This document shows, in pieces, positions 23,029-37,100 of a DNA stretch of 64,000 bases. A program made the position numbers and the translations under genes. Numbering within the stretch: position 1 is the first letter of the stretch; the number at the start of each line of letters is the position of its first letter. The notes under the pieces were generated by a model. It saw only the letters and a list, made by a program, of their open reading frames with translations, did no database searches and was not told the origin of the DNA. Origin of the DNA: Lytechinus variegatus (taxonomy: Eukaryota; Echinodermata; Echinoidea; Temnopleuroida; Toxopneustidae); NCBI RefSeq assembly GCF_018143015.1, contig NC_054748.1:18511225-18575224 (forward strand), given 5' to 3'.

Positions 23029-23972
23029 TGTAACTGCCACCAAGTTATTTACACAAAGTCAAAAGATCCAACGTTTAGACGGATGTTGAAAGTTTATTTC
23101 CAAACAGTGCCGTGAAACTGTAACAAACATTGAACAATTAAAACAATTAATTTCATATCTCATAACATTGCAATGATATATCTTTTCTAATTAAACATAT
23201 TAATCAAGTCTTATTAAATTACTCTTTTAGTGAAATTTCCTCAACTATGACATTTCAAACAAGACATATACAATCATATAACAATTCATACAATAATTCT
23301 TAACTAATTCTCATCATTCATAACCAAATGTCATGTCACTAAGTTTCAAGTACAATTACGTAATTTAAACAAAAGCACATCAATATCAACCAAGTTCCGA
23401 AACATAAATATCCATAATATTCCACAATCATTAGAATAATGTTACATGAAAATAAAGAATTGATTAATAATTTATAACAGCAATATCATGAATAAAACTT
23501 CTTTCGATCCAACTCACCTCGTTGGCTGGACATAAATAACGTGTGCATGGCAGTAAATGTTATAACAGATTTTGCAGAGGAGCCGTAAACAAAGGCCTCC
23601 TTCTATAGGTCAAATAACAGCAAAGTGACAAAATCAAGAAAATAGTTATTTTGGGTTGTCATGGCACTTTGCGCGCATTGATATCATAAAAATATAATCA
23701 AGAAAAATATGTTTTATAATTACACTGAATTGGCAAGTTAGACCGAGAAAGTGTTGGAAAATATAAACTACTATTATACACAAGAATTATGATCCAATTC
23801 GTTCGATTAACAATTCAAATAATGTAAAAACAAAGAATTATCTTTAATTATCGGAAGAATCACTGGTAAAGAGACTTAAAACTAATTAGCGCAGCGCGTA
23901 GACAATAAGGTAAAAAACGCGCATCCACAAGGGGCGCGGGAAGCTGCCAAAATGAGATTGGGGGCAGCCACA
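23029..23972 (-). repeat. BEL 5' LTR
   Basis: 944-bp long terminal repeat matching 15101-16044 with about two differences. It is followed on the plus strand by the second GATGG duplication at 23973-23977. The element promoter is expected here, but no TATA-like box stands out. Confidence 0.95.
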
Positions 23973-24546
23973 GATGGGAAGGGAAGGTGATAAAAAGGAG
24001 GCAGAGATAAGTGGAGTGGCAAAAATAATGAGTAAGGAGGGGTGAAATAGGAATAAAAAGTGGCAAATCTACCTAAAAATTTGCATTTTTTTAAATAATT
24101 CAATGTAGCCCACAATTTTTTTTTTTTTTGGGGGGGGAGTAAGGAAAGAACAATCATACAACTTTTTTTTTCAAAGGAGCATGTCTGATAATTCAATGTA
24201 CCACAGTATTCCCCAAGGAATACAATATTTCTGTATCCCCCCAAAAAAGGTTGAAACACTCAATAAATGTGATATTTGGCCAGTCAATGATAAATTTGGT
24301 TGTGAGGCACTTTATTCACTGTTCTGCTAAATGGCGTAATACATAATTTACACATGTATCTATGCAAGAAAGATTATATAAATATCATATTTCTTCAAAA
24401 ATTGAAGTTGGCCAGCTTTCTGACATTTTCAAGAAAATTATCCATTATTACCCGATTATAAGTTTGAACAGTTCCACCATTTGGTGTGAGATATGTAATT
24501 GTGACAGTAGCTTATAATCTAGATGGATACTGTAGCTATCTTTCCC

Positions 24547-24697
24547 CAGGGGCCCGTTGCAGAAAGAGTTGCAATCAATCGCAAGTCTAAAAATCATGCG
24601 CAACTTGATTTTCAACCAATCAACAGCGCGCATTTGGGACTTGCGATTGATTTTTTGACTTGCGTTTAAACGCAACTCTTTCTGCAACGGACCCCTG
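24547..24697. repeat. Family F MITE
   Basis: 151 bp with 26-bp inverted ends: CAGGGGCCCGTTGCAGAAAG on the left and CTTTCTGCAACGGACCCCTG on the right, one mismatch over those 20 bases. AATCGCAAGTC and GACTTGCGATTGAT are paired inside. It is the cleanest small MITE in the window and lies 3' of POLR1F. Confidence 0.85.
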
Positions 24698-25165
24698 CTA
24701 TGAGTCTAATGTGAAAGACTACAAATAGATGCAGTCACTGTTTGTGGTCTTGTCACATCAGACTTTTTGCTTAGTTGAGTAAAACAGCAAAGACATGAGC
24801 TCCAGTGTTCACCTAGATTATAGGCTAATAACAGAGGCACTCATGCTGAATTTTGTGTATGGGAATTTGGTTTGATTTTCATGATTTTCAATGCATATTT
24901 GGTAACTCAAATTATTTGCCTGAAAATTGTGCTTTTTGTGAATTTCTGTGAATTCCATTTCTTCTAGAATTCCATTAATTCAGTTTATCTTATCATGGAA
25001 AACTTGGTACTCAAGTGGATGGACAGCCGTGTGTATTTTAAAATCACGAAAGACATTTTTTAATTTTAGTTCATACTTGCCTTTAGAGAGTGCAAGAAAT
25101 GGAAGACATCAAAATGAATTTGGGTTGTTTCGTAATATATTTTACTTTGATAAAACAGACCAGTT

Positions 25166-28100
25166 TTATATGACCTCTTCCTTAATGTGTTTCTTTTTCT
25201 TCTTTTTCTTCTTGGGAACACTGTCAATTCCTTCATTAGTCCCATGTATTTCATTTTGTGTAGTCCTTTCACCATGATCACCACCTCCGTTCACATTGCA
25301 GAACACATCACTGTGTTTCCTCTTCAATTTGTTTTGCTTTTCAATTTGTCCTTCACTCTCACCATCAGATTCTGATATTTGATGGTCAATGTGTCTTTGC
25401 TTATGCTTTTTACTTTTCACTTTCTTTTCTCTCATCTGATCATCATCCGATCCTGGCTCTATCTTGATTCTGATTTCACTGGTAGGTTCAACGGCTTTGC
25501 TCATATTATGATCACAATTCTCAGATACCCTCTCTTTGTGCTTCTTTTTCTTCTTCTTTTTGCCCGACTGACTTACATCGTCGATTAATTCTTCTGGATC
25601 AATGACCTCTGTCTTCACAACGATGCTTTCCACATCACCATCCATGTTTGATTTCTTTTTCTTTTTCTTCTTTTTCTCCAAGATTTGCTCTACGTTCGAT
25701 CCATCATCAACGACGTTAGTACTATCCTCATCCAGTGACCAGCCTGGCTCCTTCTTCATCGTCGTCTCTAATAATGAATCGTTCATCTCATTTCCCCTTT
25801 TTTTATCCTTCTTTTTCTTTTTCTTCTTCTTTCCCTCTATACATTCTCCTTCAATAATTCCTTCCATCCCTCCGTCAGCACTAACATCAAGATCTGGTTC
25901 TACTTTAACAACGATGTCATCCATCTGTCTATCCTCAGTTTTCCTCTTCTTTTTCTTCTTCTTTCCAACATTCTCTCCATCATTCTCACTTGTCGACTCT
26001 AGAGGGAGCTTTGCACTGTTTTCTGGGTCGCTTATGAAACCACTGTCATGTTTTCTTTTCTCAGGAGCATCTGTCTCCATTGCGGTATCTTCTGCACCTT
26101 CGCCATCAGAAACATCCTGTTTTAATGGGTCCACAAGCGGCAAATCTGAGAACCTGACAATACAAACAGAAAATAATATTTGTATTTAGGACAATTCTGT
26201 AAACACATTGCAGAAAAGAGAAATCTAAACGTAAATATTGACATCCATAATACCTCTTTCTTAGCTGGAATTATTTGTATTAAACCCTTTTTTTCAAATT
26301 GTCTCAGAGTATATTCCAAAGGGGGGGGGGGGTGAGGTCATCTACTTATTAGTTAGGTTACAAGTGAAACTTAAAGGTAAATGCCAGTTTTGGTAACGAT
26401 ATCAAAATGAGTTCGTACAGAATCCAATGAAATGACCACCAAAATGTTGTTTGTATAAATAAAGAACATGTGCCAAAGGATTCTGGAAGAAATTGTGTAA
26501 TTGCTGAGAAATTAGCAAATAAGCACAGGATTCGGGTCAAGCGTCGGGCACGACATTCAAAGCAATAATAATACACTGTCCCACGAGCGCTTATCTATGT
26601 TAGCGATCTTCAGTGTGAATATTTCTAGCGTAGATTTCAAGATTTCACAAAGTTCAGGTTATGTGACTGTACCAGATCTACATCCTCGATGATGTACTGA
26701 CAATTAAGCCTGGTTTTACAGACTTTCTCATGAAATCACTGTTTACTGCAACTATTGGCATTTCTCTTTAACAAAAATAGGTAACATGTTCTTTGCTTTA
26801 AAATGAGATACCAAAAATTTGTATTGGTATTTCAACAAAGTGTAACAAAATTATTGATAACAATAATAAAGCTTTGTATTCAGATACTTGTGAATTTGAA
26901 CAACAGGAACTGTGATTTAGAAAAAGATTGTTTTTCCATGTTTGCTGATGAGAATCTAAATCATTTGAAATCTGATTTTGCACTCAATGTAAAATCTTAT
27001 ATAACTTTATAGCTCCATGAAACAACCCCTGGTGAGACCATCTTGTCCCCAAAACTACCCTTTCTTACTTTCAAACATTACCTCAAAACAAATCTTCTTA
27101 ATTTCTTTTATAATTTCCTAAAAAGCGCCTTGAGCACTCTACAGAGTGGATTTGGCACGATATAAGTTTAACCCTAAAAAGACTGGGGGGGGGGCTGATT
27201 CAGCCCCCCCTCGACATTTTTCGCGATAAATCCGCTGCGCGAAATTTTTTGACCACGTCGCTCGCTGACTTTTTACTTTCAAGTCTCGCGCAACTTTTGA
27301 GACCAAAATTGTGACCCCCGGGTACGCGGTTCCAAAATTACGCAGCATTTCGTAAGTGCATGCAGACCCAAAATTACTCAAAAACGTGAATTTGTGTACA
27401 AATCCAATGCAAATAGTGTTCTTAGCCAAAATTCATAAATGTTTCATTATTTTTCCTTTTACTGCTTAAAATCAATTAATTTTATCTTGTTTATGGTCAA
27501 AATAAAGTCCCCAACAATTTCCATTGAAAAAACAATAAAAAACAAAAAGTCGAAAAACAAAGAAATACATAAGAAATTTAGAAAACAATAGAATACATAA
27601 GAAAATAAATTTGATTTTGAAATTTTTTTAAAATCAATTTGATCAGATGCCTATCTAGAGTATGTGAAACAAAAATTAGCATTTCAGGGGCATTATTTTA
27701 TTAATTAGAGCAAACTTACGATTTTACGCATAAATTAGCATAATTAATGAGACATGAGATTTTTTGCCGAATTTGATGTTACAGTTTTGTAGATAATGCC
27801 ATGGGTAACGCGTGTGCCAATTTTCGTCGCGATCGCGCGATCAACGGCTGAGATCATAAGGGGGGGCTGAATCAGCCCCCCCCCAGTCTTTTTAGGCGTC
27901 GAAATAGCCCAGTCTATTTAGGGTTAATAATTATTATTATTATTATCATTACTAAAACTAGGGTAGTAATTTTGTATGTGTAGAAACATTTGTATGAGTA
28001 TATAAACATTGCATGAGAAGCCATTTTTGTAATTACAATTTGCCCATCAGTAGGAGGTCATTGGCGGAACAAGAAGAGTGCTATTCAAATCATTGAGATG

Positions 28101-31100
28101 AGCATGATCATTCATATGCTTATTCTTTGCATGCTGAATTAATCTCGGGGGTATAACAATGATTATTGTTTTCACATCTATTTCTTTAATTCAATATTTT
28201 CATATTGTGTCATTGATAATATTATTATTATGTAGATGTTATCCAAGAACTATTACCTTTTATTAACTTATCTAATTTGAAGGTACGGGAGAAAGCTAAT
28301 TATTACAATTGTTTAATTTAATTGTACGAATGTGCAAAATTGCAACATCAGCCTGCAAAGATGCTTATTAGCCCACAAAAATAACAACAAAGTGTTTCAG
28401 CAATGTGTGCTATTTGGCAACAAGCCAAATAATAGTCAATTAATAAGTAGTTCAAAGTGGACAATGTAACAGAAGCTTTCCAAATTGTTAATTAACATAA
28501 CCTCTATGTTATGTCACCTGGTCTATGCAGTAAATCCTTTTATAGAGTTTAATATTACTGATTGGCATTCCAGACAAATTTGTAACATCCTCTTTCAAAA
28601 AAAAATTAGTAGAGTATATATGAAGCTAAAGAAAACAGAGAGGCCATTGCAAAATCTTGCTAAAATGCTAATTACCAAATAGCTTAATTTTATATCATAC
28701 CTTTCTTCTGTTGGAGTACCCTGGATTGCGAGGATCCCATTCTTTGCTTGAATCTTGGTGACCTTTGCCATGACCTTTGACCCTTTAGGTAACCTCTCCT
28801 CAGCGTCTGAACCCCGGAGAGGGAGTGAAAGATTGAACCAGTTATGAACCAGGCAGCTGACGTGATCCTTTGCAAGCTCGTTAACCACACACTGTGAAGG
28901 AATAAATAGAAAATGATATAAAATAATAACTATAATGATGATGAGGATGAAATTAATAATGATGATATTAATGATAATTATAAACGTGGTGATAATTACG
29001 ATAACAGTGATTATAATGATGATGATTGTGATGATTATGATGAAAATGATGGTGGTGGTGGTGATGACGATGATTTTTAAGGAGCTTAACTACTGGTGTT
29101 TCTAAGCACACTGTGTTCAGTTTATTGTTTGTACTTGGGATTTAAAACAAAATATGACACAGCTAATGAAACTATACTAATAATAAAAAAATAGAAACTG
29201 GTGTGCACCTCCAATTGACCGACCAACAACTGTGAATCATCTATTAAACAGGTAGGTTTTGAGTAGGGTTTTGAACTGATTCACAGACTTGGCATTATGA
29301 ATGTAAGTGTGTGTGTATTTGAGTTTTGTCAGACGTGTATCAATCAGATATGATTATTTATGCCTGGGACCACCTTTAACGTCACCATCCGAAAGACGTG
29401 ACCAGGGCTCGAACCTCGAACCTCTGCATCAATTTGTAACTTCCCCAAAGCTTGGATTACAGGCGCACGCCACAACGCCCAGTTTTGAATTCTGTGAAAC
29501 CCTACCAATTTTAATACTCTCAAGACACATTGTAAGATGGTAGCTTGATAGTGATATTGATGATGATGAGGACGAGGATGATAATGAGGATGATGATGAT
29601 CAGGATGATAATGACTATGATGATGATGATGATGATGATGAGGATGTCAGGATGATGATGATAATATTAAACAAGTGGAATGCCTCTGGCCGTCTCACCT
29701 GCATCACGCGGTTCAATATACATGTAGCAGCAGTGCTCACTTTGAATACTACTCTAACTCGCACAAGATGTTCAGTGATACATGGTTACTCTTATGTCCA
29801 CTTTTTATGAACTAGACCAATAAACTTACAGAGATATGATGGTTATTCAACAAAAAACCCCAACATGGCCAAAGTTCATTGACCTTACATGACCTTTGAC
29901 CTTGATCATGTGACCTGAAACTCGAACAGGATGTTCAGTGATACTTGATTACTCTTTATGTACAAGTTTCATGAATCAGATCCATAAACTTTCAAAGTTA
30001 TGATGGAAATTCAACAGATACACCCAATTCGGCCAAAGTTCATTGACCTTGGTCATGTGACCTGAAACGCACACAGGATGTTCAGTGATACTTGATTACT
30101 ATAATGTCCAAGTTTAATGAACTAGACCAATAAACTTTCAAAGTTATGATGGTAATTCAACAGATACCCCCGATTCGGCCAAAGTTCATTGACCCTAAAT
30201 GACCTTTGACCTTAATCATGAGACCTGAAACTTGCACAAAATTTTCAGTGATGCTTGATTACTATTATGTCCAAGTTTCATGAATCAGATCCATAAACTT
30301 TCAAAGTTATGATGGGAATTCAACAGATATCCCCAATTCGGCCAAAGTTCATTGACCCTAAATGACCTTTGACCTTGGTCATGTGACGTGAAACTCATGC
30401 AGGATGTTCAGTGATACTTGATTAACCTTATGTCCAAGTTTCATGAACTAGGTCCATATATTTTCTAAGTTATGATGACATTTCAAAAACTTAACCTCGG
30501 GTTAAGATTTCGATGTTGATTCCTCCAACATGGTCAAAGTTCATTGACCCTAAATGACCTTTGACCTTGGTCATGTGACATGAAACTCTAATAGGATGTT
30601 CGGTAATACTTGATTAACCTTATGGCCAAGTTTTATTAACTAGGTCCATATACTTTCTAAGTTATGACGTCATTTCAAAAACTTAACCTCAGGTTAAGAT
30701 TTGATGTTGACGCTGCCGCCGCCGGAAAAGCGGCGCCTATAGTCTCACTTTGCTTCGCAGGTGAGACAAAAATTATTTTGTTAAAATTCTAATCATCATG
30801 AGGAATGAGGATTACACTGCAGGTATATTGCACACACATCTACACTGCATTTACTATATACAGGTCTCTTGGAGTAAAAATAAAATCATTTTAACTTGTT
30901 TTGAATTCTGTGAAACCCTACCAATTTTAATACTCTCAAGACACATAGTAGACCCAATAGAAAAATGCACTAATAACATAGGTTTTCTGAAGCTGTGGGT
31001 CCCATTTCATACAGACTTTATATAATAACAAATGCACAATTTCTATACGAAATTCACTATCAGCCAATCAGATTGAAGGATTTGTTATTGTAACAAGTTT

Positions 31101-34100
31101 TGTGAAACAGGTCTTACTTTCAAGATGGATCCAAGGGAAGGTTTGAAGATGACTGCCTTGAAGGAAACATTGAAATGAATGTAAGGTTGATCATCAAGAA
31201 TGTTGCCGGTTTGCTGAAGAAGTTGCAGATTGCAGTACGCCAAGGGGACACCACCAAGGCTGCAAGATTTAAGGAAAATGATTAATTAGATTAGGCTTTT
31301 TTTTTTAAATTGGCAACATTAAAGGACAAGTCCACTAAAACAAAAAGTTGATATGAACAAAAAGAGAAATATCCAACAAGCATAAAAGCATCGCATCGTC
31401 ATTGTCTCAGAGTCAGACTCAGCTCATTCTGAATTCTGCTTTAAAAAAAGTTGAGCAAGGCAAAGCCTGGACCAAAAGCTTTGGTGTCTTATATTGGTTG
31501 TTCCGCTGAACTCTGTTGGCTACACTAACAAATTACAGAGTCCGAAGTTCTAACTCGATCTGTACTGGGACTCAATGGCCATATTGCCCGGGGGGGCCAC
31601 TTCCATTCACGAGTGGATACCATGCGCGACCATGGGGTCTCGAAAAGCACCCTAAACACGTAATTTCCATATTCTGAAAATGCACCCCTTAACAAGTATT
31701 GGCGTGTGAAACCTAACCCTTAACAAGTATTGGAAACAAAACGATACTCTTGGCAAATATTTCCTGAAATTAACCCCTAAACAAGTAAAGGAATGTTTTA
31801 TTGTTACGGGTCCTTTGGTTGTCGGCTTTACCTTATTTGGTTTAGTACGACCCCACCTTCTACACCTCGCGCAAATAGGACTCTAAACACGTAGTGTTGG
31901 GGCAAAAAGGACATCCTTTATAAAACATTTTAATTTTGTTTTATCATCCCCACAAATTCGACCCCAAACACGTAATTTTACTAGCGAAATAGATACCCTT
32001 TTTTCATTATTTTTGTGTTTTTGGCACCCTTTTCACGTTACGTACGTAACGTGCCCTATCGTGAAAAGGACATCCTTTTTACGTGTTTTTTTGGTCGCGC
32101 ATGGTATCCACTCGTCAATGTAAGTGGCCCCCCGGGCCATATTGTTATGTGATGATAAGACATATCTCACATATTCAATATTATAACAGTACATAATCAA
32201 TACTTAATCAATACTTCTACAGGAAGTATACCAGCTCCAACTTTCATTAGAAAGTATTACTCATTCTCCTTCCAGCTAAACTTCTGACGCACACACATTT
32301 TATGGGTTTCTTATTCACTACATTTCATGTTCTCCCTAAAAGGTCAACTCCCCAATTCAGAGTAAAGTTATGGCGTACAGATTGTTTTGGTCAAGCGTCC
32401 AAGGTTGACCAACACCTGTTTGATCGTAAAGAGTCTAGACCAGACCAATATAAAAGGGGTTCACTTCTGAACCCAAATCAGATTGTTATACCCTTTTCAT
32501 AAACCTATCCTCCAATTAGCCGCCTAAGAGTAGTAATTGGGTTTATGAAAGGGGTATTAGATTGTTAGAGATTATTACAGAATGCAGATTGGTTAGACTT
32601 AGAGATTGCAGATTACTTTACAGATTGTTCCAGCATACAGATAGATTAGAGATTGGAGTTTAGAGAGTATAGTCACCATCAGACTTACTCATGTTCCTGT
32701 ATTATTTGTCATCATCATCAAGTTAGTTATCATCTTCAATAAATGTATAAATAAACTGTATAGGCTTTGTATTGCTTCGTCTCATTTTAAGTCTGGTAAG
32801 ATCCCACCCCAACACAACAATATGATTATGTATTAAATTCAGATAAACCAGGGAAGTGGGAGTTGCGTGACAGCCAAAGTAAGCCACTTTTTTTTCCCTT
32901 TTGAGTTCATGTCTTCCCATTTTGGTGCATTACAGGCGAAAACTAAATATTTTTTTTATTTTGGTCTAATTTTGTTTTGATAAGGATTTTTGTTGTCATC
33001 CACACACAAAAAAAATGGGCTTCTGACCTCAGTGAGACAAAATTTTTGGTGGAAAAAATCATGCTTTTGTTGGTGTTGTTTCTTTTGCAAAGCAAGTCTC
33101 CAATACGGGAGATTATCTCCCCTATTGGAGAGTCTCCCGTTGGCTGTGCGCCTCTACTGTCAAACATGTCAAAACAGACAGCTGCCAGCTGTCTAGGCAA
33201 AGCGAGGTTAGTAATACTAACCTCGCACAACGCATGTGGTTTCATAGTGGACTTTGACGTTTTCATTCATCACACGAATGTGAGGGAATGAAAACGCCAA
33301 ACGTTTCAGTATTTCTCCACTATGGAATTCTTTTTTTAATGATTTAAATTTGTTTTAAAATTGAATTGGAAATTATTTATAAAAGTGTTTTTATCGCTTA
33401 CCTCCACGTCTCAACCAGGATACTCCGTTCGATCCGTCCTTAATACTGTGGTGGAAAGTACGCAAACAACAATCGAAAAGCAATTTTTCGTATCGAACAT
33501 TCTCAATTCAAGTCGTCAGCGCATAATAGGAAATTGTACCAAAAATCAACAGGTTGCATTTCATGTGTATACTTATTGGTAAAGTACGCCATCTTTTGAC
33601 AAGATGATGACAAAAGTGGATTGAACAAGCAAGAAAATAATGCTGATCGCCTAGAATGCAGCTAGCTTGCAACACCGTAAACAAAGGTACGGTAGGCACT
33701 TAAGAACCAAGTTTGAAAGGACACTCGTAAAATTATGTCACTCTCGCGATGAATATTCATTAGATCGTGGTCGTGCGTGTTCAATACAAACTCTCTGCAT
33801 GCATGCACTCAGTGTGTATTGAACACGCACGACCACGATCTAATGATTATTCATCGGCGAGAGTGACATAGTTTTACGAGTATCCTTTCAAACTTGGTTC
33901 TTAAGTGCCTACCGGCTTTAAATAATATCGCGCTCCCTCTTTAGGCAAAAGTTGATATCAACGCTGATCCAGAGGCATCTACGTGAAGATCACGAAAAAT
34001 GCTCTTATTTTATTTAAAAAAACAGCAAAGAGAATTCAACAAACAATCCATATGGTTCGGTGTCAAAGCGTAATTATAATTCTTAGCTACGATGTAAAGT

Positions 34101-37100
34101 CATAGTTATTTTAGTAAAAAGGGTGTGAAAGATTCGCGTGCACCAGGTGCATATGAATCCTTCACACACGAAACGATTTGAAACCATGAGTGGCCTAGAC
34201 CAAAAGCTTCGGTCTCTGTTATGTTGGTTGTTCAGCTGAGCTAACTCTGTTGGCTTCACTCACCAAATACAGAGACCAAAGTTCTAGCGCGATCTGTACA
34301 GGGGACTCAATGGCCATATGTTTATGTATTATAAGTTCGGATAAAACAGGAAGTGAAGTTGCGCAACAGCTGAGATAAGTCACTGTTTTGTTCCTTTTAA
34401 CTTGAATTTTCCCTGTTTTGGGGCAATTAATGCCAAGAGGGAATATTAATTTGCATTTCGGTTGCGTTAATTTTGATTGATTAAAGACAAAAATTGAAGA
34501 GCCCTGACGGGGGGATTTTGCATTGTAAGTTCCCTTACCTTAATGGTGGCTACACGATAGCGAGCCGTCTGTGTACGAGGAGAAATTTAAAAAATTAAAA
34601 AATGTTTAAAAACTCCTCGAAACAGATGGCTGCCAGCTGTCTAAGCAAAGCCCAAAGCTAAAAGCAGGCCTAATTTTGGGCTCTCGCAAAGTAAGGAATT
34701 ACGCGTGGCGCATTTTTCAGAATTGATAATATTTTCCAACACCCAAATTTAGCGTCTGGCCGCGCCGTTGCGCGCGCATTACGCGCGCAAAAGATACATG
34801 CGCGCGCATGCGCGCTGCTTAAACGGGCGATCGGGAACATTTTAAAATTGATTTGAGCCGCTAATTAAATTTAAAAAATACATGTACTTTATATACCCTC
34901 CGATATGAACTCCCGTTCTCCAAAAAGAACGGAGGAAAGGAAAATAAAACAGAATACAAATAAGAAGTCCTAATTATATCAGATTACTAAACGGACATCC
35001 AGGAACATTTTAAAATTGTTCTGAGGTGCTAACAAGTAAAAATATATTTTATATACCTTCCGTTATGAACTCTCGTCCTCCAAAAGGAACGGCGGAAAGG
35101 AAAATAAAACAGAATAAGAATAAGAAGTCCTAAATATCTCATATTACTAAACGGACATCCAGGAACGTTTTAAAATTGTTCTGAGGTGCTAACAAGTAAA
35201 AATATATTTTATATACCTTCCGTTATGAACTCCCGTCCTCCAAAAGAAACGGCGGAAAGGAAAATAAAACAGAATAGAAATAAGAAGTCTTAAATATCTC
35301 AGATTACTTAATGGATAATCAGGAACGTTTTAAAATTGATTTGAGGTGCTAACAAGTAAAAATATATTTCATATACCTTTCGTTATGAACTCCCGTCCTC
35401 AAAAAGGAACGGCGGTAAGGAAAGTAAAACAGAATAGAAATAAGATTCCTAAATATCTCAGATTATTAAACTGACAATCATGAACGTTTTAAAATTGATT
35501 TGAGATGCTAACAAGTAAAAATATCTTTCGTTATGAAATCCCGTTCCCCAAAAAGAAATGTAATGACATAATATTATTTAGATGATGGTAGAAAGGAAAA
35601 TAAAACAGAATAGAAATCTTAAACATCTCAGATTACTAAACGGACAACGAGGAACGTTTTAAAATTGTTTTGAGGTGCTAACAAGTAAAAATGTATTTTA
35701 TATACCTTCCGTTATGAACTCCCGTCCTCCAAAAGGAGCGGTGGTAAGAAAAATAAAACAGAATAGAAGGAAAATTAAACAGAAGTTGTGAATATCTCAG
35801 ATTACTAAGCGGACAGCCAGGAACGTTTTAAATTGTTCTTAGGTGCTCACAAGCAATTAAAGCAAAAGTATATTTTATATACTTTCCGTTATGAACTCCC
35901 GTCCTCCAAAAGGAACGACGGAAAGGAAAATAAAACAGAAGTCCTAAATATCTCAGATTCCTAAACAGACAATCAGGAACGTTTTAAAATTGATTTGAGG
36001 TGCTACCAAAATATATTTTATGTAACTTTTGTTATCTAAAAGGAACGGCGGAATGGAAAATAAAACAATAGAAATAAGAAGTCCTAAATATCTCAGATTA
36101 CTAAATGGACAATCAGGAACGTTTTAAAATTGATTTGAGGTGCTACCAAAATATATTTTATATACCTTTCGTTATGAAATCCCGTTCTCTAAAAGGAACG
36201 GTGGAATGGAAAATAAAACAATAGAAATAAGAAGTCCTAAATATCTCAGACTACTAGTACTAAACGGACAATCAGGAACGTTTTAAAATTGATTTGAGAT
36301 GCTAACAAGTAAAAATATATTTTATATACTTTTCGTTATGAATCACGTTCTCCAAAAAGAAATATAAATGGCATAATATTATTTAGACAAGGTGGAAAGG
36401 GAAATAAAACAGAATAGAAGTCGTAAATATCTCAGATGTACGGACAATCAGGAACATTTTGAAAAATGTTTTGAGAACTGTGCTAACAAGTAAAAATATA
36501 TTTTATATACATTTCGTTATGAAATCCCGTTCTCGAACATAAGTCACAAAAATCTCAGAATAACGATCGATTTAGAATGTTTTAGAATTGTTTTCGTGTA
36601 TTAATGGCTTAGAATTAGTTTTATATACATTTTGTTATGATCTCCCTTTCTTCTCTGGTTTGGCTCTCGTACAAATGATTAGCCTCAGTGTTTTGACTAT
36701 AGGTCAGATAAGGACAGCTTGTCCCCCAGGATTTTCGTAGGTTACATTTTATTTACAGTCGATCAAGTTATCTACACAAGTGGATCCCCAGGCTCGATGT
36801 GGCGAGTAAGTTACGAGGGTCGTAAAACTTTTTTTTAATTCTTCTGACCATTGAGTGACACCACATGTTTGCGCTGTAATTTGTGTGTGGATTGTGTGAG
36901 CAGTTGGTCTGCTGTATTGGTAGATGATAACACGCCCCCCCCCCCAGAATTTTTTTTGGTACCAATTTCCAACTCCATATGTCCCTCCTTTCGGCATCAG
37001 TTCATCTGACTTTCCTTGAATCAGAGCACAATGCAGCCATTCTCCATGCTGGTCTGAGTGGTCTCTCCTCCATTCCATCTTTTCTTCCATGCTTATTCCT

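Larger units (their letters stand above)
15101..23972 (-). mobile_element. BEL/Pao LTR retrotransposon, whole-looking
   Basis: An 8872-bp element on the minus strand between choline kinase and POLR1F. Parts in element order: 5' LTR 23029-23972, leader, one long gag-pol frame 22276-16325, purine-rich tract, 3' LTR 15101-16044. Both LTRs are 944 bp, begin TG and end CA, and show about two differences on direct comparison (roughly 0.2%), so insertion was very recent. A 5-bp duplication GATGG flanks it. A possible primer-binding site begins with TGG on the minus strand about 11 nt inside the 5' LTR edge (near 23017), but I cannot name the tRNA. The family is set by the single frame, the domain order with integrase after RNase H, and the characteristic BEL gag and C-terminal regions. 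Confidence 0.96.

Noticed and set aside
22846-23115. 89-codon plus-strand frame
   Set aside because: Crosses the boundary of the BEL leader and LTR on the opposite strand; not a gene.
25602-26189. 195-codon plus-strand Phe/Ser-rich frame
   Set aside because: Antisense shadow of the poly-lysine tail of POLR1F.
34820-36640. CRISPR-like array
   Set aside because: Units of about 165 bp diverge along their whole length with no constant repeat and unique spacers, and the setting is a eukaryotic intron.
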